From: Streptomyces venezuelae
GTDB taxonomy: Bacteria; Actinomycetota; Actinomycetes; Streptomycetales; Streptomycetaceae
DNA length: 64,000 nucleotides
NCBI RefSeq assembly: GCF_008642335.1
Contig: NZ_CP029191.1
Location: 3,224,001-3,288,000, forward strand
Direction of reading: 5' to 3'
Shown here piece by piece: positions 45,037-54,686 of the stretch. Both the position numbers and the translations under genes were made by a program. Within the stretch, counting starts at the first letter, position 1. Each line of letters opens with the position of its first letter. The notes below the pieces were generated by a model. It worked only from the letters and a program-made list of their open reading frames with translations, made no database searches and was not told the origin of the DNA.

Positions 45037-47625
45037 CTATTCGGTGGCGATGGCGTTGAGGACGTTCATCCGGCCCGCCCGGAAGGCGGGGACCAGTGCC
45101 GCGAACAGGCCCACGAACGCCGACCCGATGAAGACCGCGATGATCGTCGGCCACGGGATCTCAAGCACCTTCAGGCCTTCGAGGGCCAGGAGCTTCTGGG
45201 CCGTCGCGCCCCAGCCCATGCCGAGCCCGAGGCCGAGCAGGGCGCCGAAGAGGGCGATGACCACGGACTCCATGCGGATCATGCGGCGCAGCTGGCGGCG
45301 CGAGAGGCCGATGGCCCGCATGAGGCCGATCTCGCGGGTGCGCTCCACCACCGAGAGGGCCAGGGTGTTCACGACACCGAGGATCGCGACGATGATCGCG
45401 AGGCCGAGCAGGCCGTAGACCATGTTCAGGAGCTGTCCGACCTGGTCCTTCAGGGTCTGCTTGAAGTCGGTCTGGTCCATCACCTTGTACTGCGGGTAGG
45501 CGTCGAGGGACTTCTTCAGGGAGGCGTACGCGGCCTCCTCCTGGCCCTTGGTGGCCGAGGCGAACATGATGTCGTTCTGCGGGACGCGGTCCGCGGGGAC
45601 GTACTTCTCCATCGTCGTGATGTTGAGGTACATCGAGCCGCGGTCGACCGTCGTGTCGTCGTTCGTGATGGCCGCGAGCTTCAGCTTCGCCGTCCTGCCG
45701 TGCTCGAAGGCGATCTTCAGCTCGTCGCCGACCTTCAGGCCGTGCTTCTTGGCGAAGTCGTCGCCGACCGACATGGCGTCCTTGCCGTAGGCGGCGGAGA
45801 GTTTGCCCGCGGTGGTCTCGCGCCGCAGGTCCGTGGCGTAGGAGGGGTCGGCGGCGCTGAGGCCGACGCCGTCCACGGTCTTGCCCGACGGCGTGGTCAT
45901 GTCCGCGTTGATCTGCTTGTAGCGGGTGATGTGGGCGATGTGGTCGGCCGTGCCGAGGGCCTGCGCGGCCTTCTCCGTGATGGAGATGCCGGGCTGCGTG
46001 GGCTGGACGATGAAGTCCGCGCCGACCGACTTGTCGAGCTCGTCGGTGGCCGAGGCGACCATCGAGGAGCCGACGACGGAGAGGCAGGCGACCAGCGCGA
46101 GGCCGATCATCAGGGCCGCGCCGGTGGCGCCGGTGCGGCGCGGGTTGCGCAGCGCGTTGCGCTCGGCCATCCGGCCGACGGGGCCGAACATCCGGAGCAG
46201 GACCGCGCTGATGACGCGGACCACGCCGGAGGCGAGCACGGGGCCGATGACGACGAAGCCGATGAGGGTGAGGACGACGCCGCCGCCGAGGAACAGCGAG
46301 CCGTCCTTGGCCTTGTCGGCCTGCGAGGCGGCCCACAGGGCGTAGCCGCCGGCGCCGGTGAGGACGAGGCCGATGACGGCGCGCAGCGCGCTCGCCCTGC
46401 CGTCGGCCGGGGTGCCCGCGTCGCGCAGGGCGGCCATCGGCGAGACCTTGCCGGCCCGTCGCGCGGGGAGGTAGGCGGCGAGAACGGTGACGACGATGCC
46501 GAGGACCAGGCCGACGACGGGGGTCGTCCAGTTGACGGTGAGGTCGCCGGTGGAGAGTTCCATGCCCATGCCGGACATGAGCTTCATGAGGCCGACGGCG
46601 AGTCCGATGCCCGCGCCGACGCCGAGGACCGAGCCGAACACGCCGAGCAGGAGGGCCTCGACGAGGACGGAGCGGTTGACCTGCTTGCGGCTGGAGCCGA
46701 TGGCGCGCATCAGGCCGATCTCGCGGGTGCGCTGGGCGACCAGCATCGAGAAGGTGTTGATGATGAGGAAGATGCCGACGAGGAAGGCGATTCCGGCGAA
46801 GCCGAGCATCGCGTACTTCATGACGTCGAGGAAGCTGCCGACGGACTCGCGGTTGTCGTCCGCGGTCTCCTTCTGCGTCTTGATGTCGTACGCGGAGGTC
46901 TTGCCGTCGAAGACCGCGGCGACGTTCTTCTTCAGCTGGGTGTCGCTGACGCCCGCGGCGGCGGTGAGGTTGACGTGCGTGAACCTGCCCGTGGCGCCGA
47001 GGAGTTGACGCTGAGAGGTCTCTGTGTCGAAGTAGACGATCGCGGCGCCGGGGTTGGTGACCTTGAAGGTGGCGATGCCGGAGATCTTCGCGGTGAGGTC
47101 GCCGGTGGCGGCGATGGTGCGCAGTTCGTCGCCGAGCTTCAGGTCGTGCTTGTCGGCGGTGTCGGCGTCGATCATCATCTCGGTGGGGCCGCGCGGGGCG
47201 TGTCCTGAGGTGATGTCCATGGAACGCAGGTCGTTGTGCGTCCAGTTGCCGGCGATGGTCGGGCCGCCGTTGGTGGGGCCCATGTTCTTGTTCTTCGCGT
47301 TGACGACGGTCACGCTCTGGCTGCTGACCGCGCCCTCGGCCGCCTGCACGCCCTTGGCCCGCTTCGCCTGCTGGACGACGGAGGCGGGCATCGACTCGGG
47401 CTTGCCGCTGCGCGGGGTGTCGCCCGCGTCCTCGGCGGACTTGGGGGTGACGGTGACGTCGGCGGAGGTCGCCGCGAAGAGCTTGTCGAAGGTGGTGCTC
47501 ATGGTGTCGGAGAAGACGAGCGTGCCGCACACGAACGCCACCGACAGGATCACGGCCACGGCGGAGAGCGCCATGCGGCCCTTGTGCGCGAAGAAGTTGC
47601 GCATCGAGGTCTTGAGGACGGTCAT
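45037..47625 (-). CDS. ABC transporter permease, FtsX/MacB family (second copy)
   Basis: This encodes an 862-residue membrane protein of the same build as the permease at 14547: N-terminal helix (13-35, MALSAVAVILSVAFVCGTLVF), external MacB core, FtsX helices near 260-400 (VAQRTREIGLMRAIGS), a second external domain, and closing FtsX helices near 735-855 (ERTREIGLMRAIGLS). Its ATG overlaps the ATPase stop (ATGA). Together they form an exporter or mechanotransmission complex. The two systems are clear paralogues by sequence and by gene order; the substrate is unknown. Confidence 0.9.
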   Translation of the reverse strand: MTVLKTSMRNFFAHKGRMALSAVAVILSVAFVCGTLVFSDTMSTTFDKLFAATSADVTVTPKSAEDAGDTPRSGKPESMPASVVQQAKRAKGVQAAEGAVSSQSVTVVNAKNKNMGPTNGGPTIAGNWTHNDLRSMDITSGHAPRGPTEMMIDADTADKHDLKLGDELRTIAATGDLTAKISGIATFKVTNPGAAIVYFDTETSQRQLLGATGRFTHVNLTAAAGVSDTQLKKNVAAVFDGKTSAYDIKTQKETADDNRESVGSFLDVMKYAMLGFAGIAFLVGIFLIINTFSMLVAQRTREIGLMRAIGSSRKQVNRSVLVEALLLGVFGSVLGVGAGIGLAVGLMKLMSGMGMELSTGDLTVNWTTPVVGLVLGIVVTVLAAYLPARRAGKVSPMAALRDAGTPADGRASALRAVIGLVLTGAGGYALWAASQADKAKDGSLFLGGGVVLTLIGFVVIGPVLASGVVRVISAVLLRMFGPVGRMAERNALRNPRRTGATGAALMIGLALVACLSVVGSSMVASATDELDKSVGADFIVQPTQPGISITEKAAQALGTADHIAHITRYKQINADMTTPSGKTVDGVGLSAADPSYATDLRRETTAGKLSAAYGKDAMSVGDDFAKKHGLKVGDELKIAFEHGRTAKLKLAAITNDDTTVDRGSMYLNITTMEKYVPADRVPQNDIMFASATKGQEEAAYASLKKSLDAYPQYKVMDQTDFKQTLKDQVGQLLNMVYGLLGLAIIVAILGVVNTLALSVVERTREIGLMRAIGLSRRQLRRMIRMESVVIALFGALLGLGLGMGWGATAQKLLALEGLKVLEIPWPTIIAVFIGSAFVGLFAALVPAFRAGRMNVLNAIATE

Positions 47626-48410
47626 GACGTGCGGCCCCGCGCGTCGAAGGACTTCATGCGGTCGAGGACCTGGTCGGCCGTCGGGTGGTGCATCTCGTCG
47701 ACGATCCGGCCGTCGGCGAGGTACAGGACGCGGTCCGCGTACGAGGCGGCCACCGGGTCGTGCGTCACCATCACGATGGTCTGCCCGAGGTCGGTCACCG
47801 AGCGGCGCAGGAAGCCGAGCACCTCCGCGCCTGCCCGGGAGTCGAGGTTTCCGGTCGGCTCGTCGCCGAAGATGATCTCGGGGCGCGAGGCGAGGGCGCG
47901 GGCCACGGCGACGCGCTGCTGCTGGCCGCCGGAGAGCTCGGTCGGGCGGTGCTTGAGGCGCCCCGCCAGGCCCACGGTCTCCACGACCTGGTCGAGCCAG
48001 GCACGGTCGGGCCTGCGGCCCGCGATGTCCATGGGGAGCGTGATGTTCTCGATGGCGTTCAGGGTCGGGAGCAGGTTGAACGCCTGGAAGATGAAGCCGA
48101 TCCGGTCCCGGCGCAGCTTCGTCAGCTTCTTGTCCTTGAGGCCGGTGATCTCGGTCTCGTCGAGGTAGATCTGCCCGCTGCTGACGGTGTCGAGGCCCGC
48201 GAGGCAGTGCATCAGGGTGGACTTTCCGGAGCCCGACGGACCCATGATCGCGGTGAACTGACCGCGGGCGATGTCGACGTCGATGTGGTCGAGCGCGACG
48301 ACGCGGGTCTCCCCGGAGCCGTACGCCTTCACGACCTGGCGCGCCCGTGCCGCCACGGCCGTACGCCCTCCAGTGCCCCCGTGCCTGGGTGTCGTTATAG
48401 CCGTTGTCAC
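47622..48410 (-). CDS. ABC transporter ATP-binding protein, MacB/LolD type (second copy)
   Basis: This encodes a 262-residue ATPase with Walker A GPSGSGKST (57-65), LSGGQQQR, Walker B IIFGDEPTGNLDSR and VTHDPVAASYADRV. It is about 80% similar by eye to the 13617-14387 product, with shared stretches such as RIGFIFQAFNLLPTL. GTG at 48410 follows AGGAGACTTACC; the open frame extends to 48455 without a site. It leads the two-gene operon, divergent from the MFS gene across a 440-base gap. Confidence 0.92.
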   Translation of the reverse strand: MTTAITTPRHGGTGGRTAVAARARQVVKAYGSGETRVVALDHIDVDIARGQFTAIMGPSGSGKSTLMHCLAGLDTVSSGQIYLDETEITGLKDKKLTKLRRDRIGFIFQAFNLLPTLNAIENITLPMDIAGRRPDRAWLDQVVETVGLAGRLKHRPTELSGGQQQRVAVARALASRPEIIFGDEPTGNLDSRAGAEVLGFLRRSVTDLGQTIVMVTHDPVAASYADRVLYLADGRIVDEMHHPTADQVLDRMKSFDARGRTS

Positions 48411-48850
48411 GGTAAGTCTCCTATGTCGGTGCTGCGACGAGCCGGGCGGATACACGGCGCGCTCTCGCGCTTCAGTCTGGTGTCACGACGGGCCCCGGCG
48501 CGCTGGTGCTCAGCGCAGTCTTTTCCGGGGGAAAACCCCACCCTCGCCGGTGCGGTCAGCCCTTCCGGCAGGACGGGCCGCGCCTTCCGGCGGGGTGGGT
48601 TTCACGAGCCGGCCCCGTGCCCGGCTCGTAAAGCAAATCTAAGGACCGCCGGGGTCCGCCTCATCCTCCGGCGGGACGAACGCTCCCCAGTCCGTTGTAC
48701 GGAGGTACCCCTAGGGGATCTCCACCCGCCGGTGGAGTCCTTCTCAGGGTTCCTCCACCCGGTCGTCCACCCGGCCGTGCGCCCTGCCCCCGGGCTCCCC
48801 CGAGTGAGAAGGTGACCCGCAGCAACCGGATGCAGGGGGAAGGAAGTTCT
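48411..48850. other. divergent regulatory gap (ABC operon / MFS gene)
   Basis: No gene is visible. The gap holds short palindromes: TCCACC-CGCC-GGTGGA (48721-48736) and a GGTACCCCTAGGGG patch near 48703. These probably include the two promoters. The MFS gene's GTG (48851) has AGGAAG just before it; an ATG at 48830 is an alternative start. Confidence 0.45.
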
Positions 48851-50392
48851 GTGGGCACCCAGGACGCGATACGCACCCAGGATGCGGTACGCGGCCGGGG
48901 CGCGGTCGTCGCCGCGCTCATGCTGGCCATGGCGCTGGCCGCCGTCGACTCCACCATCGTGTCGACCGCCGTCCCGCAGATCGTGGGCGCGCTCGGCGGC
49001 TTCTCGATCTTCTCCTGGCTCTTCTCCGGCTACCTCCTCGCGGCCACCGTCACCCTGCCCGTCTACGGCAAGCTCTCCGACACCTTCGGCCGCAAGCCCG
49101 TCCTCATCGCGGGCTGCGTGCTGTTCCTCCTCGGTTCCGGACTCTGCGCCCTCGCCTGGAACATGGAGTCGCTGATCGCCTTCCGCGTCGTCCAGGGACT
49201 CGGCGGCGGCGCCGTCCAGGGCACCGTGCAGACCCTCGCCGCCGACCTCTACCCGCTCAAGGAACGCCCCAAGATCCAGGCCAAGTTGTCGACGGTGTGG
49301 GCCACTTCGGCGGTTGCCGGGCCCGCGCTCGGCGGGGCCATCACCTCGTACGCGGACTGGCGCTGGATCTTCCTCATCAACCTGCCCATAGGGGCCGTCG
49401 CCCTCTGGCTGATCGTGCGCCACCTGCACGAACCCGCGCGCGAGCCCGTCCCGCGCGGCCGCATCGACTGGCCCGGCGCGCTCGCCGTCTTCGCCTGCGG
49501 CGGCACCCTCCTGACCGCGCTCGTACAGGGCGGGGTCGCCTGGGACTGGGTGTCGGCGCCGTCGCTCGCGCTCTTCGGCGCCGGGCTCGCCCTCATCGGC
49601 GTCGTCGTCCTCGTCGAGCGCAGGGCCGAGGAGCCGATCATCCCCGGCTGGGTCTGGCGGCGGCGCACCATCGCCGCGGTGAACCTCGCCCTCGGCGCGC
49701 TCGGACTCCTGATGGTGGCGCCGACCGTCTTCCTGCCCACGTACGCGCAGTCCGTCCTCGGACTCGCCCCGGTGGCCGCCGGGTTCGTGCTCTCCGTGAT
49801 GACGCTGAGCTGGCCGGTCTCCGCCGCGCTCAGCCAGCACGTGTACCGCAGGATCGGCTTCCGCAACACCGCGATCACCGGCATCTCCGGTGCCGCGCTG
49901 ATCCTCTTCACGTTCCCGTTCCTGCCCTACCCCGGCACGGCGTGGCAGCCCGCGCTGCTCATGCTGCTGCTCGGCGCGGCCCTCGGGCTCTTCCAGCTGC
50001 CGCTCATCGTCGGCGTCCAGTCCAGCGTCGGCTGGGCCGAGCGCGGCACGGCGACCGCGTCCGTCCTGTTCTGCCGGCAGATCGGCCAGACACTGGGCGC
50101 CGCCCTCTTCGGCGCGGTCGCCAACGGAGTGCTCGCCGAGCGGCTCGACGGGGCCGGGTCGCTCGACTCGGTGGCCCGCATCCTGGACGACCCGCAGTCC
50201 GTGGCCGACCCCGAACCGCTGCGGCGCGCGGTCGACGCGGCGGTCGACTCGGTGTACCTGGGCGCGGGGTGTGCCGCGGTCGCCGCCCTGGCCGTCCTGC
50301 TCCTCCTGGCGCCCCGGCGCTTCCCCGTTCTCGACGAGAGGCAACTGAGCTCCCAGAAGGACCAGTTGTCACCCACACAACAGAGCGACTGA
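48851..50392 (+). CDS. MFS multidrug exporter, DHA2 (14-helix) type
   Basis: This encodes a 513-residue membrane protein of the EmrB/QacA type with about 14 hydrophobic helices. The first helix holds LDST-like AAVDSTIVSTAVPQIVGAL (motif D1) and motif A is GKLSDTFGRKPV. A proton-driven drug or metabolite exporter is expected. GTG at 48851 is preferred (AGGAAG site). It is transcribed away from the ABC operon, and its neighbour is the DUF485/symporter pair. The gap carries possible operators, but no TetR gene is adjacent. Confidence 0.9.
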   Translation: MGTQDAIRTQDAVRGRGAVVAALMLAMALAAVDSTIVSTAVPQIVGALGGFSIFSWLFSGYLLAATVTLPVYGKLSDTFGRKPVLIAGCVLFLLGSGLCALAWNMESLIAFRVVQGLGGGAVQGTVQTLAADLYPLKERPKIQAKLSTVWATSAVAGPALGGAITSYADWRWIFLINLPIGAVALWLIVRHLHEPAREPVPRGRIDWPGALAVFACGGTLLTALVQGGVAWDWVSAPSLALFGAGLALIGVVVLVERRAEEPIIPGWVWRRRTIAAVNLALGALGLLMVAPTVFLPTYAQSVLGLAPVAAGFVLSVMTLSWPVSAALSQHVYRRIGFRNTAITGISGAALILFTFPFLPYPGTAWQPALLMLLLGAALGLFQLPLIVGVQSSVGWAERGTATASVLFCRQIGQTLGAALFGAVANGVLAERLDGAGSLDSVARILDDPQSVADPEPLRRAVDAAVDSVYLGAGCAAVAALAVLLLLAPRRFPVLDERQLSSQKDQLSPTQQSD

Positions 50393-50503
50393 CGAGTTCC
50401 ACGAAAACCCCGCACACCGGCCCTACTTACGAGTAACGTCTCGGCTCCCCTCGCTCCCTGCGGTCCGCACCACCGGACCGGAAGCCGCGCAAGGAGAACC
50501 GGG

Positions 50504-51007
50504 ATGACCCACGTTCCGTACGACGCGTACGACGCTCCCTTCCCTCACGAGCCGTACGCCCCGCAGGAGCCGTACACCCCGCACGCCCCGCAGACCCCAC
50601 CGGCCCAACGCTTCGAGCAGCAGTCCCACCTCACCTACCCCTGGCAGCCCCCGCCACCCAAGGCGCCCCCGGCCCCCCGCCTCCCCCGCCACCCCGCTCC
50701 CGGCCGCCACAGCGACCTGCGCAAGCTGCGCGGCGCCTACCGGATCCAGCGCCGCGTCGCCACCCTCACCGCACTCGGCTACTTCACACTCTTCCTCGTC
50801 CTGTCCGCCCTCACGCCGTCCTTCATGACCGGCACCGTCTCCGGCGGCCTCACCACGGGGCTGCTCCTCGGCCTGTGCCAGCTCCCCGTCACCTGTCTCG
50901 CCCTCGTCCTGTTCGAGCGCACGGCCCGCCGCCGCCTCGACCCGCTCTCCGCACGCCTGCGCAGACAGCGCACATCGACCACCACGCACGACGGGGAGGC
51001 CCCGTGA
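50504..51007 (+). CDS. DUF485 membrane protein, symporter partner
   Basis: This encodes a 167-residue protein. The first 70 residues are Pro/Tyr/Gln-rich with repeats of the kind PYAPQEPYTPHAP. The rest is the DUF485 core: RLRKLRGAYRIQRR, then two membrane helices (about 87-108, 117-140) with the LPVTCLALVLFER segment between. DUF485 proteins accompany acetate/monocarboxylate symporters of the ActP/MctC type. The stop overlaps the symporter start (GTGA). ATG at 50504 follows GGAGAACCGGG. Confidence 0.88.
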   Translation: MTHVPYDAYDAPFPHEPYAPQEPYTPHAPQTPPAQRFEQQSHLTYPWQPPPPKAPPAPRLPRHPAPGRHSDLRKLRGAYRIQRRVATLTALGYFTLFLVLSALTPSFMTGTVSGGLTTGLLLGLCQLPVTCLALVLFERTARRRLDPLSARLRRQRTSTTTHDGEAP

Positions 51008-52605
51008 GCGCGGAGGCGCAGACCATGTCCCTGGTGGCCTTCACCGTCGTGGCCACCCTCACCCTGCTGCTGTGCGTCATGACCGGACCCGACCGGGACG
51101 ACCTCGACGAGTTCTACACCGGGTACGGCGCGCTCTCCCCGCTCCGCAACGGCCTCGCGATCGCGGGCGACTACATCTCGGCGGCCACCGTCCTCGGCAC
51201 CGGCGGCGTGATCGCCCTGCTCGGATACGACGGCGTGGTCCTCGCCCTGAGCACGGCGCTCTCCCTGACGCTGCTGATGTTCCTGCTGGCCGAACCCCTG
51301 CGCAACGCGGGCCGGTTCACCATGGGCGACGTCGTGGCGCGCCGCATGCCGGGCCGTGCCGTCCGCATCGCCGCGTGCACGGCCACGATCGCGGCGCTGC
51401 TCCCGCTGATGGTGGTCCAGCTGGCGGGCGCCGGCGACCTGCTCGCCTTCATCCTCGGCTTCTCGAACGACGGCCTGAAGACCGGCTGCGTCGTCGCGCT
51501 CGGCGCCCTGATGATCAGCTACGCGGCGATCGGCGGGATGAAGGGCACCGCCCTCATCCAGATCCTGAAGATCGTGATGCTGCTCGGCTCCGGCGCGGTC
51601 GTCGCCGTCCTGATACTGCAGCGCTTCGACTGGAACCCGGGCGCCCTGCTCGCCGCCGCGCGCGACGGCAGCGGGGCGGGACCGGCGTACCTCCGCTCCG
51701 GGCTCCAGTTCGCGGACAGCCCCCACCCGCGCCTCGACATGATCAGTTCGGAGCTGACCGTGGTCCTCGGCGGCGCGGCGCTCCCGCACGTCACGATGCG
51801 GATGTACACGGCCCGCGACGCCCGCGAGATACGGCGCTCCATGTCCTGGGCCGTCTCGTCGGTCGCCCTCTTCGTCCTCGTCATCACCGTCGTGGGGTTC
51901 GGCGCGACGGCGCTGCTCGGCCGGGCGGCGATCGCGGCGGACGACCCACAGGGCAACACCGCCTATCTCCTCGGCTCCCGCGCGGCGTTCGGCGCCCACA
52001 CCTCGGCCGCCGAGACGCTGCTCTTCACGACGGTCACCACGGCCCTGTTCCTGACGCTGCTCGCCTCGGTCGCCGGCATGATCCTCGCCTGCGCCAACTC
52101 CCTGGCGCACGACGTCTTCGCGCAGGGCCGCCGCGCCCCGTCACCGCGCCGCGAGATGACACTGGCCCGCGCGTCCGCCCTGGCCACAGGGGTCCCGGCG
52201 ATCCTCCTCGCGGTCCTGGTCAAGGACCACAACCTCCAGCCCCTGGCCACCCTCTCGTTCTGCCTGGGCGCGTCCACCCTGGCGCCCGCCCTGGTCCACA
52301 GCCTCTTCTGGCGCCGCTACACACGGACGGGCCTGCTCTGGACGCTGCTCGGCGGCACGCTCGGCTCGCTGGCCCTGATGACCGGCACGAACCTGGTCTC
52401 CGGAAGCCCCGGCGCCCTGTTCCCGCACCATGACTTCACCTGGTTCCCGTTCACGACGACGGGCCTCGCCTCGATCCCGCTCGGCTTCCTCCTCGGCTGG
52501 CTCGGCAGCCGCTTCTCCGGGCGCGCGGAGGCGGAGGAACACCGCAGGCGGTACGAGGCGGTGGAGGGCTGGATCCTGGCGGGGGCTGCGCGGCGGGGGA
52601 AGTAG
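51004..52605 (+). CDS. sodium:solute symporter, ActP/MctC-like
   Basis: This encodes a 533-residue transporter of the SSS family with 13-14 hydrophobic helices. The N-terminus has the ActP-type DDLDEFYTGYGALSPLRNGLAIAGDYISAATVLG (binding-site region). Other typical stretches are GAGDLLAFILG, ALPHVTMRMYT and LASVAGMILACANSLAHDVF. Probable substrates are acetate, pyruvate or related monocarboxylates driven by Na+ or H+. GTG at 51004 overlaps the DUF485 gene's stop, a normal two-gene unit. Confidence 0.92.
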   Translation: MSAEAQTMSLVAFTVVATLTLLLCVMTGPDRDDLDEFYTGYGALSPLRNGLAIAGDYISAATVLGTGGVIALLGYDGVVLALSTALSLTLLMFLLAEPLRNAGRFTMGDVVARRMPGRAVRIAACTATIAALLPLMVVQLAGAGDLLAFILGFSNDGLKTGCVVALGALMISYAAIGGMKGTALIQILKIVMLLGSGAVVAVLILQRFDWNPGALLAAARDGSGAGPAYLRSGLQFADSPHPRLDMISSELTVVLGGAALPHVTMRMYTARDAREIRRSMSWAVSSVALFVLVITVVGFGATALLGRAAIAADDPQGNTAYLLGSRAAFGAHTSAAETLLFTTVTTALFLTLLASVAGMILACANSLAHDVFAQGRRAPSPRREMTLARASALATGVPAILLAVLVKDHNLQPLATLSFCLGASTLAPALVHSLFWRRYTRTGLLWTLLGGTLGSLALMTGTNLVSGSPGALFPHHDFTWFPFTTTGLASIPLGFLLGWLGSRFSGRAEAEEHRRRYEAVEGWILAGAARRGK

Positions 52606-52654
52606 GGATTTGATGACGGAAAGTCAGACATTCCAGGATGTCGTGGTGCTACCG

Positions 52655-52694
52655 TACTCGCTGGTAACTATTTCTGGCGGGTACCCGTCAGAAA
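52655..52694. promoter_or_regulatory. candidate operators upstream of the Hint toxin gene
   Basis: TACTCGCTGGTAA (52655-52667), which matches 11 of 13 bases with the eno palindrome at 24041, is followed by the near-perfect 24-base palindrome TTTCTGGCGGGTACCCGTCA-GAAA (52671-52694). Both lie in the lowest-GC patch of the region, 58-97 bases upstream of the toxin gene's ATG. Confidence 0.5.
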
Positions 52695-52751
52695 TACAGC
52701 TCCGGGGGGTCACATCGTCATGGGCGTAGTGCCCCCATGACCTAGGAACGC

Positions 52752-54686
52752 ATGCACCACAGAACCACCACCAGGCTCGTCACGACGGTGGCCGCCCTCT
52801 CCCTCTCGTTCACGTCGGCCGTCGCGGCGGGCGGCCCGGCGGCCGCCGCCGAGAAGAAGCCCGCGAGCCTCCTGGAGATCGCCGAACGCGTCTCCCACTA
52901 CGCGCACTGCGACGATCTCGGACTCGTCGAGAAGGCCGGCTGTCTGAAGGAGTTCGGCCGCAAGGCGCTGATCGCGGGCGCGGGCACCGCCCTGTTCCTC
53001 TACGGAACGCAGTCGCTCATGAAGGACCACGGCGCCCGCTTCAAGACGCTCGACACGGAGCTGGAGGCGCTGGGCAAGCTGAAGCTCGCCGAGCTGAAGG
53101 ACCCCTCGTCGACGTCCGACCCGAAGGAGCAGGAGGAGATCCTGACCCAGGCGGTCAAGACCGCCAAGGCCGCCGGGCCGCACCTGGTCAACCTCGCGAA
53201 GAACGTCGCCAAGGCCGACGAGATGATGGGCACGGCGAGCGACTCGCTCTACGCCCTCAGCATCCTCACCGTCGTCGTCGGCGACTACGGCTTCCCGCCG
53301 CCGCGGAAGGTCGAGCCCATCAAGGACACCACCGACTGGGGCAAGGAGCTCAGGGAGCTCAACGCGGCGTTCGACCAGATGAACAAGGGCTTCGCCCAGA
53401 TGAACCGCGGCCTCAAGACGATGAACGAGGGCGTCGACGAGGTCAACAAGGGCCTCGCGAAGGCCAACAAGGGGATCTCCAAGGCCAACAAGGGCATGAA
53501 GGAGATGAACGACGGCATCGCCCAGGCCAACCGCGGCATGAAGACCGCGAACAAGCACGTCCCCGGCATCAAGAAGGGCGCCGAGCGGCTCAGCGAACTC
53601 CCCGACATCGACTTCGACTTCTCCCACGTCGGCGACTCCTGGGGCTCCGGCTCCTCCGGCCTCGACGAAGCCGAGCAGCAGCGCCGCATGTCCCTCTTCC
53701 TCGACCTGGTACCGGGCATCGGCGACGGCAAGGGCATCGTCGAGGCGCTGACCGGCAAGGACCTGGCCACCGGCAAGGAGCTCAGCGGAGCGGAGCGGGC
53801 GGCGGGCTCCCTCGCGGTCCTGCGCTGGCTGAAGGTCGGCGCGAAGGTGGGCGCCAAGGCGCTGACCGCCGACGACGTCCGCAAGGCCCGCAAGGGCGGG
53901 TCGACCGCCGTCGCGTGCGCGAGCAACAGCTTCCTGCCGGGCACGCCGGTGCTCATGGCCGACGGTTCCGCCGTCCCCATCGAGCAGGTACAAGAAGGCG
54001 ACCAGGTCCTGGCCACCGAGCCCGGCACCGGCACGACCCAGGGTCAGCCCGTCACCGACCTCATCGTCGGCGACGGCGAGAAGAACCTCGTCAAGGTCGA
54101 CGTGGACATCGACGGCGACAGCGGCAACCGCACGGCCTCGCTCACGGCGACGGACCTGCACCCCTTCTGGACCGGCGGCGACCTGGACCAGTGGACCAAC
54201 GCGGCGGACCTCGCGCCCGGCATGACGCTGCGCACCGACGCGGGCGCGCCCGCCCGGGTCGACGCGGTCACGTCCTGGACGACGCCCTCCCAGGAGGTCC
54301 GCAACCTCACCGTCGCGGGCACGCACACGTACTACGTCCTCGCGGGCGACACCCCCGTCCTCGTCCACAACGCGGCCCCGTGCAAGATCATCACGTCGGC
54401 TATCGGCAAGGACTCCCAGCTGTCGAAGGCCGCCCAGCAGGCGGGCAGGAACCAGGCCGTCCAGCGCGACCTCGATGGCCTCTTCGAGCAGCTCTCCCGT
54501 GGAAACATGAACCCCGGGCTCGGCAGCAAGGCGCTGGCGGGCACCGACATCACGTACGCCCGCGGCCGGAACGGCGGACGCCTGTTCTTCCGGAACGTGG
54601 AGGGCGGCATCGAGATCGTCGGCAAGTCCGACAAGGGCAACGAGTCCAAGGTGATTGCGAGGCTGAAGCAGCTCTATGGAAAGTGA
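52752..54686 (+). CDS. secreted polymorphic-toxin-like protein: heptad coil, pretoxin Hint, C-terminal toxin candidate
   Basis: This encodes a 644-residue protein. Residues 1-34 form a signal peptide with an AAAA-type cleavage site. Residues about 209-271 are nine near-identical heptads of the form x-N-x-G-x-x-x (for example QMNKGFA, QMNRGLK, TMNEGVD), a long coiled-coil spine. Residues 389-540 form a Hint (intein-like protease) module: Cys389 in the C-x3-S-F-x-x-G-T start, LMADGS, the His470 block (DLHPFW) and the C-terminal VLVHN with Asn540. The last ~104 residues (541-644) are basic and would be the released toxin. The final strand pattern (GRLFFRN...IEIVGKSDKG) suggests a ParE/RelE-like fold, as low-confidence inference. 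Confidence 0.85.
   Translation: MHHRTTTRLVTTVAALSLSFTSAVAAGGPAAAAEKKPASLLEIAERVSHYAHCDDLGLVEKAGCLKEFGRKALIAGAGTALFLYGTQSLMKDHGARFKTLDTELEALGKLKLAELKDPSSTSDPKEQEEILTQAVKTAKAAGPHLVNLAKNVAKADEMMGTASDSLYALSILTVVVGDYGFPPPRKVEPIKDTTDWGKELRELNAAFDQMNKGFAQMNRGLKTMNEGVDEVNKGLAKANKGISKANKGMKEMNDGIAQANRGMKTANKHVPGIKKGAERLSELPDIDFDFSHVGDSWGSGSSGLDEAEQQRRMSLFLDLVPGIGDGKGIVEALTGKDLATGKELSGAERAAGSLAVLRWLKVGAKVGAKALTADDVRKARKGGSTAVACASNSFLPGTPVLMADGSAVPIEQVQEGDQVLATEPGTGTTQGQPVTDLIVGDGEKNLVKVDVDIDGDSGNRTASLTATDLHPFWTGGDLDQWTNAADLAPGMTLRTDAGAPARVDAVTSWTTPSQEVRNLTVAGTHTYYVLAGDTPVLVHNAAPCKIITSAIGKDSQLSKAAQQAGRNQAVQRDLDGLFEQLSRGNMNPGLGSKALAGTDITYARGRNGGRLFFRNVEGGIEIVGKSDKGNESKVIARLKQLYGK

Noticed and set aside
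52752..54686. True self-splicing intein
   Set aside because: The Hint module ends at Asn540 and is followed by a short C-terminal domain with no extein continuity; the layout is that of pretoxin Hint autoprocessing.
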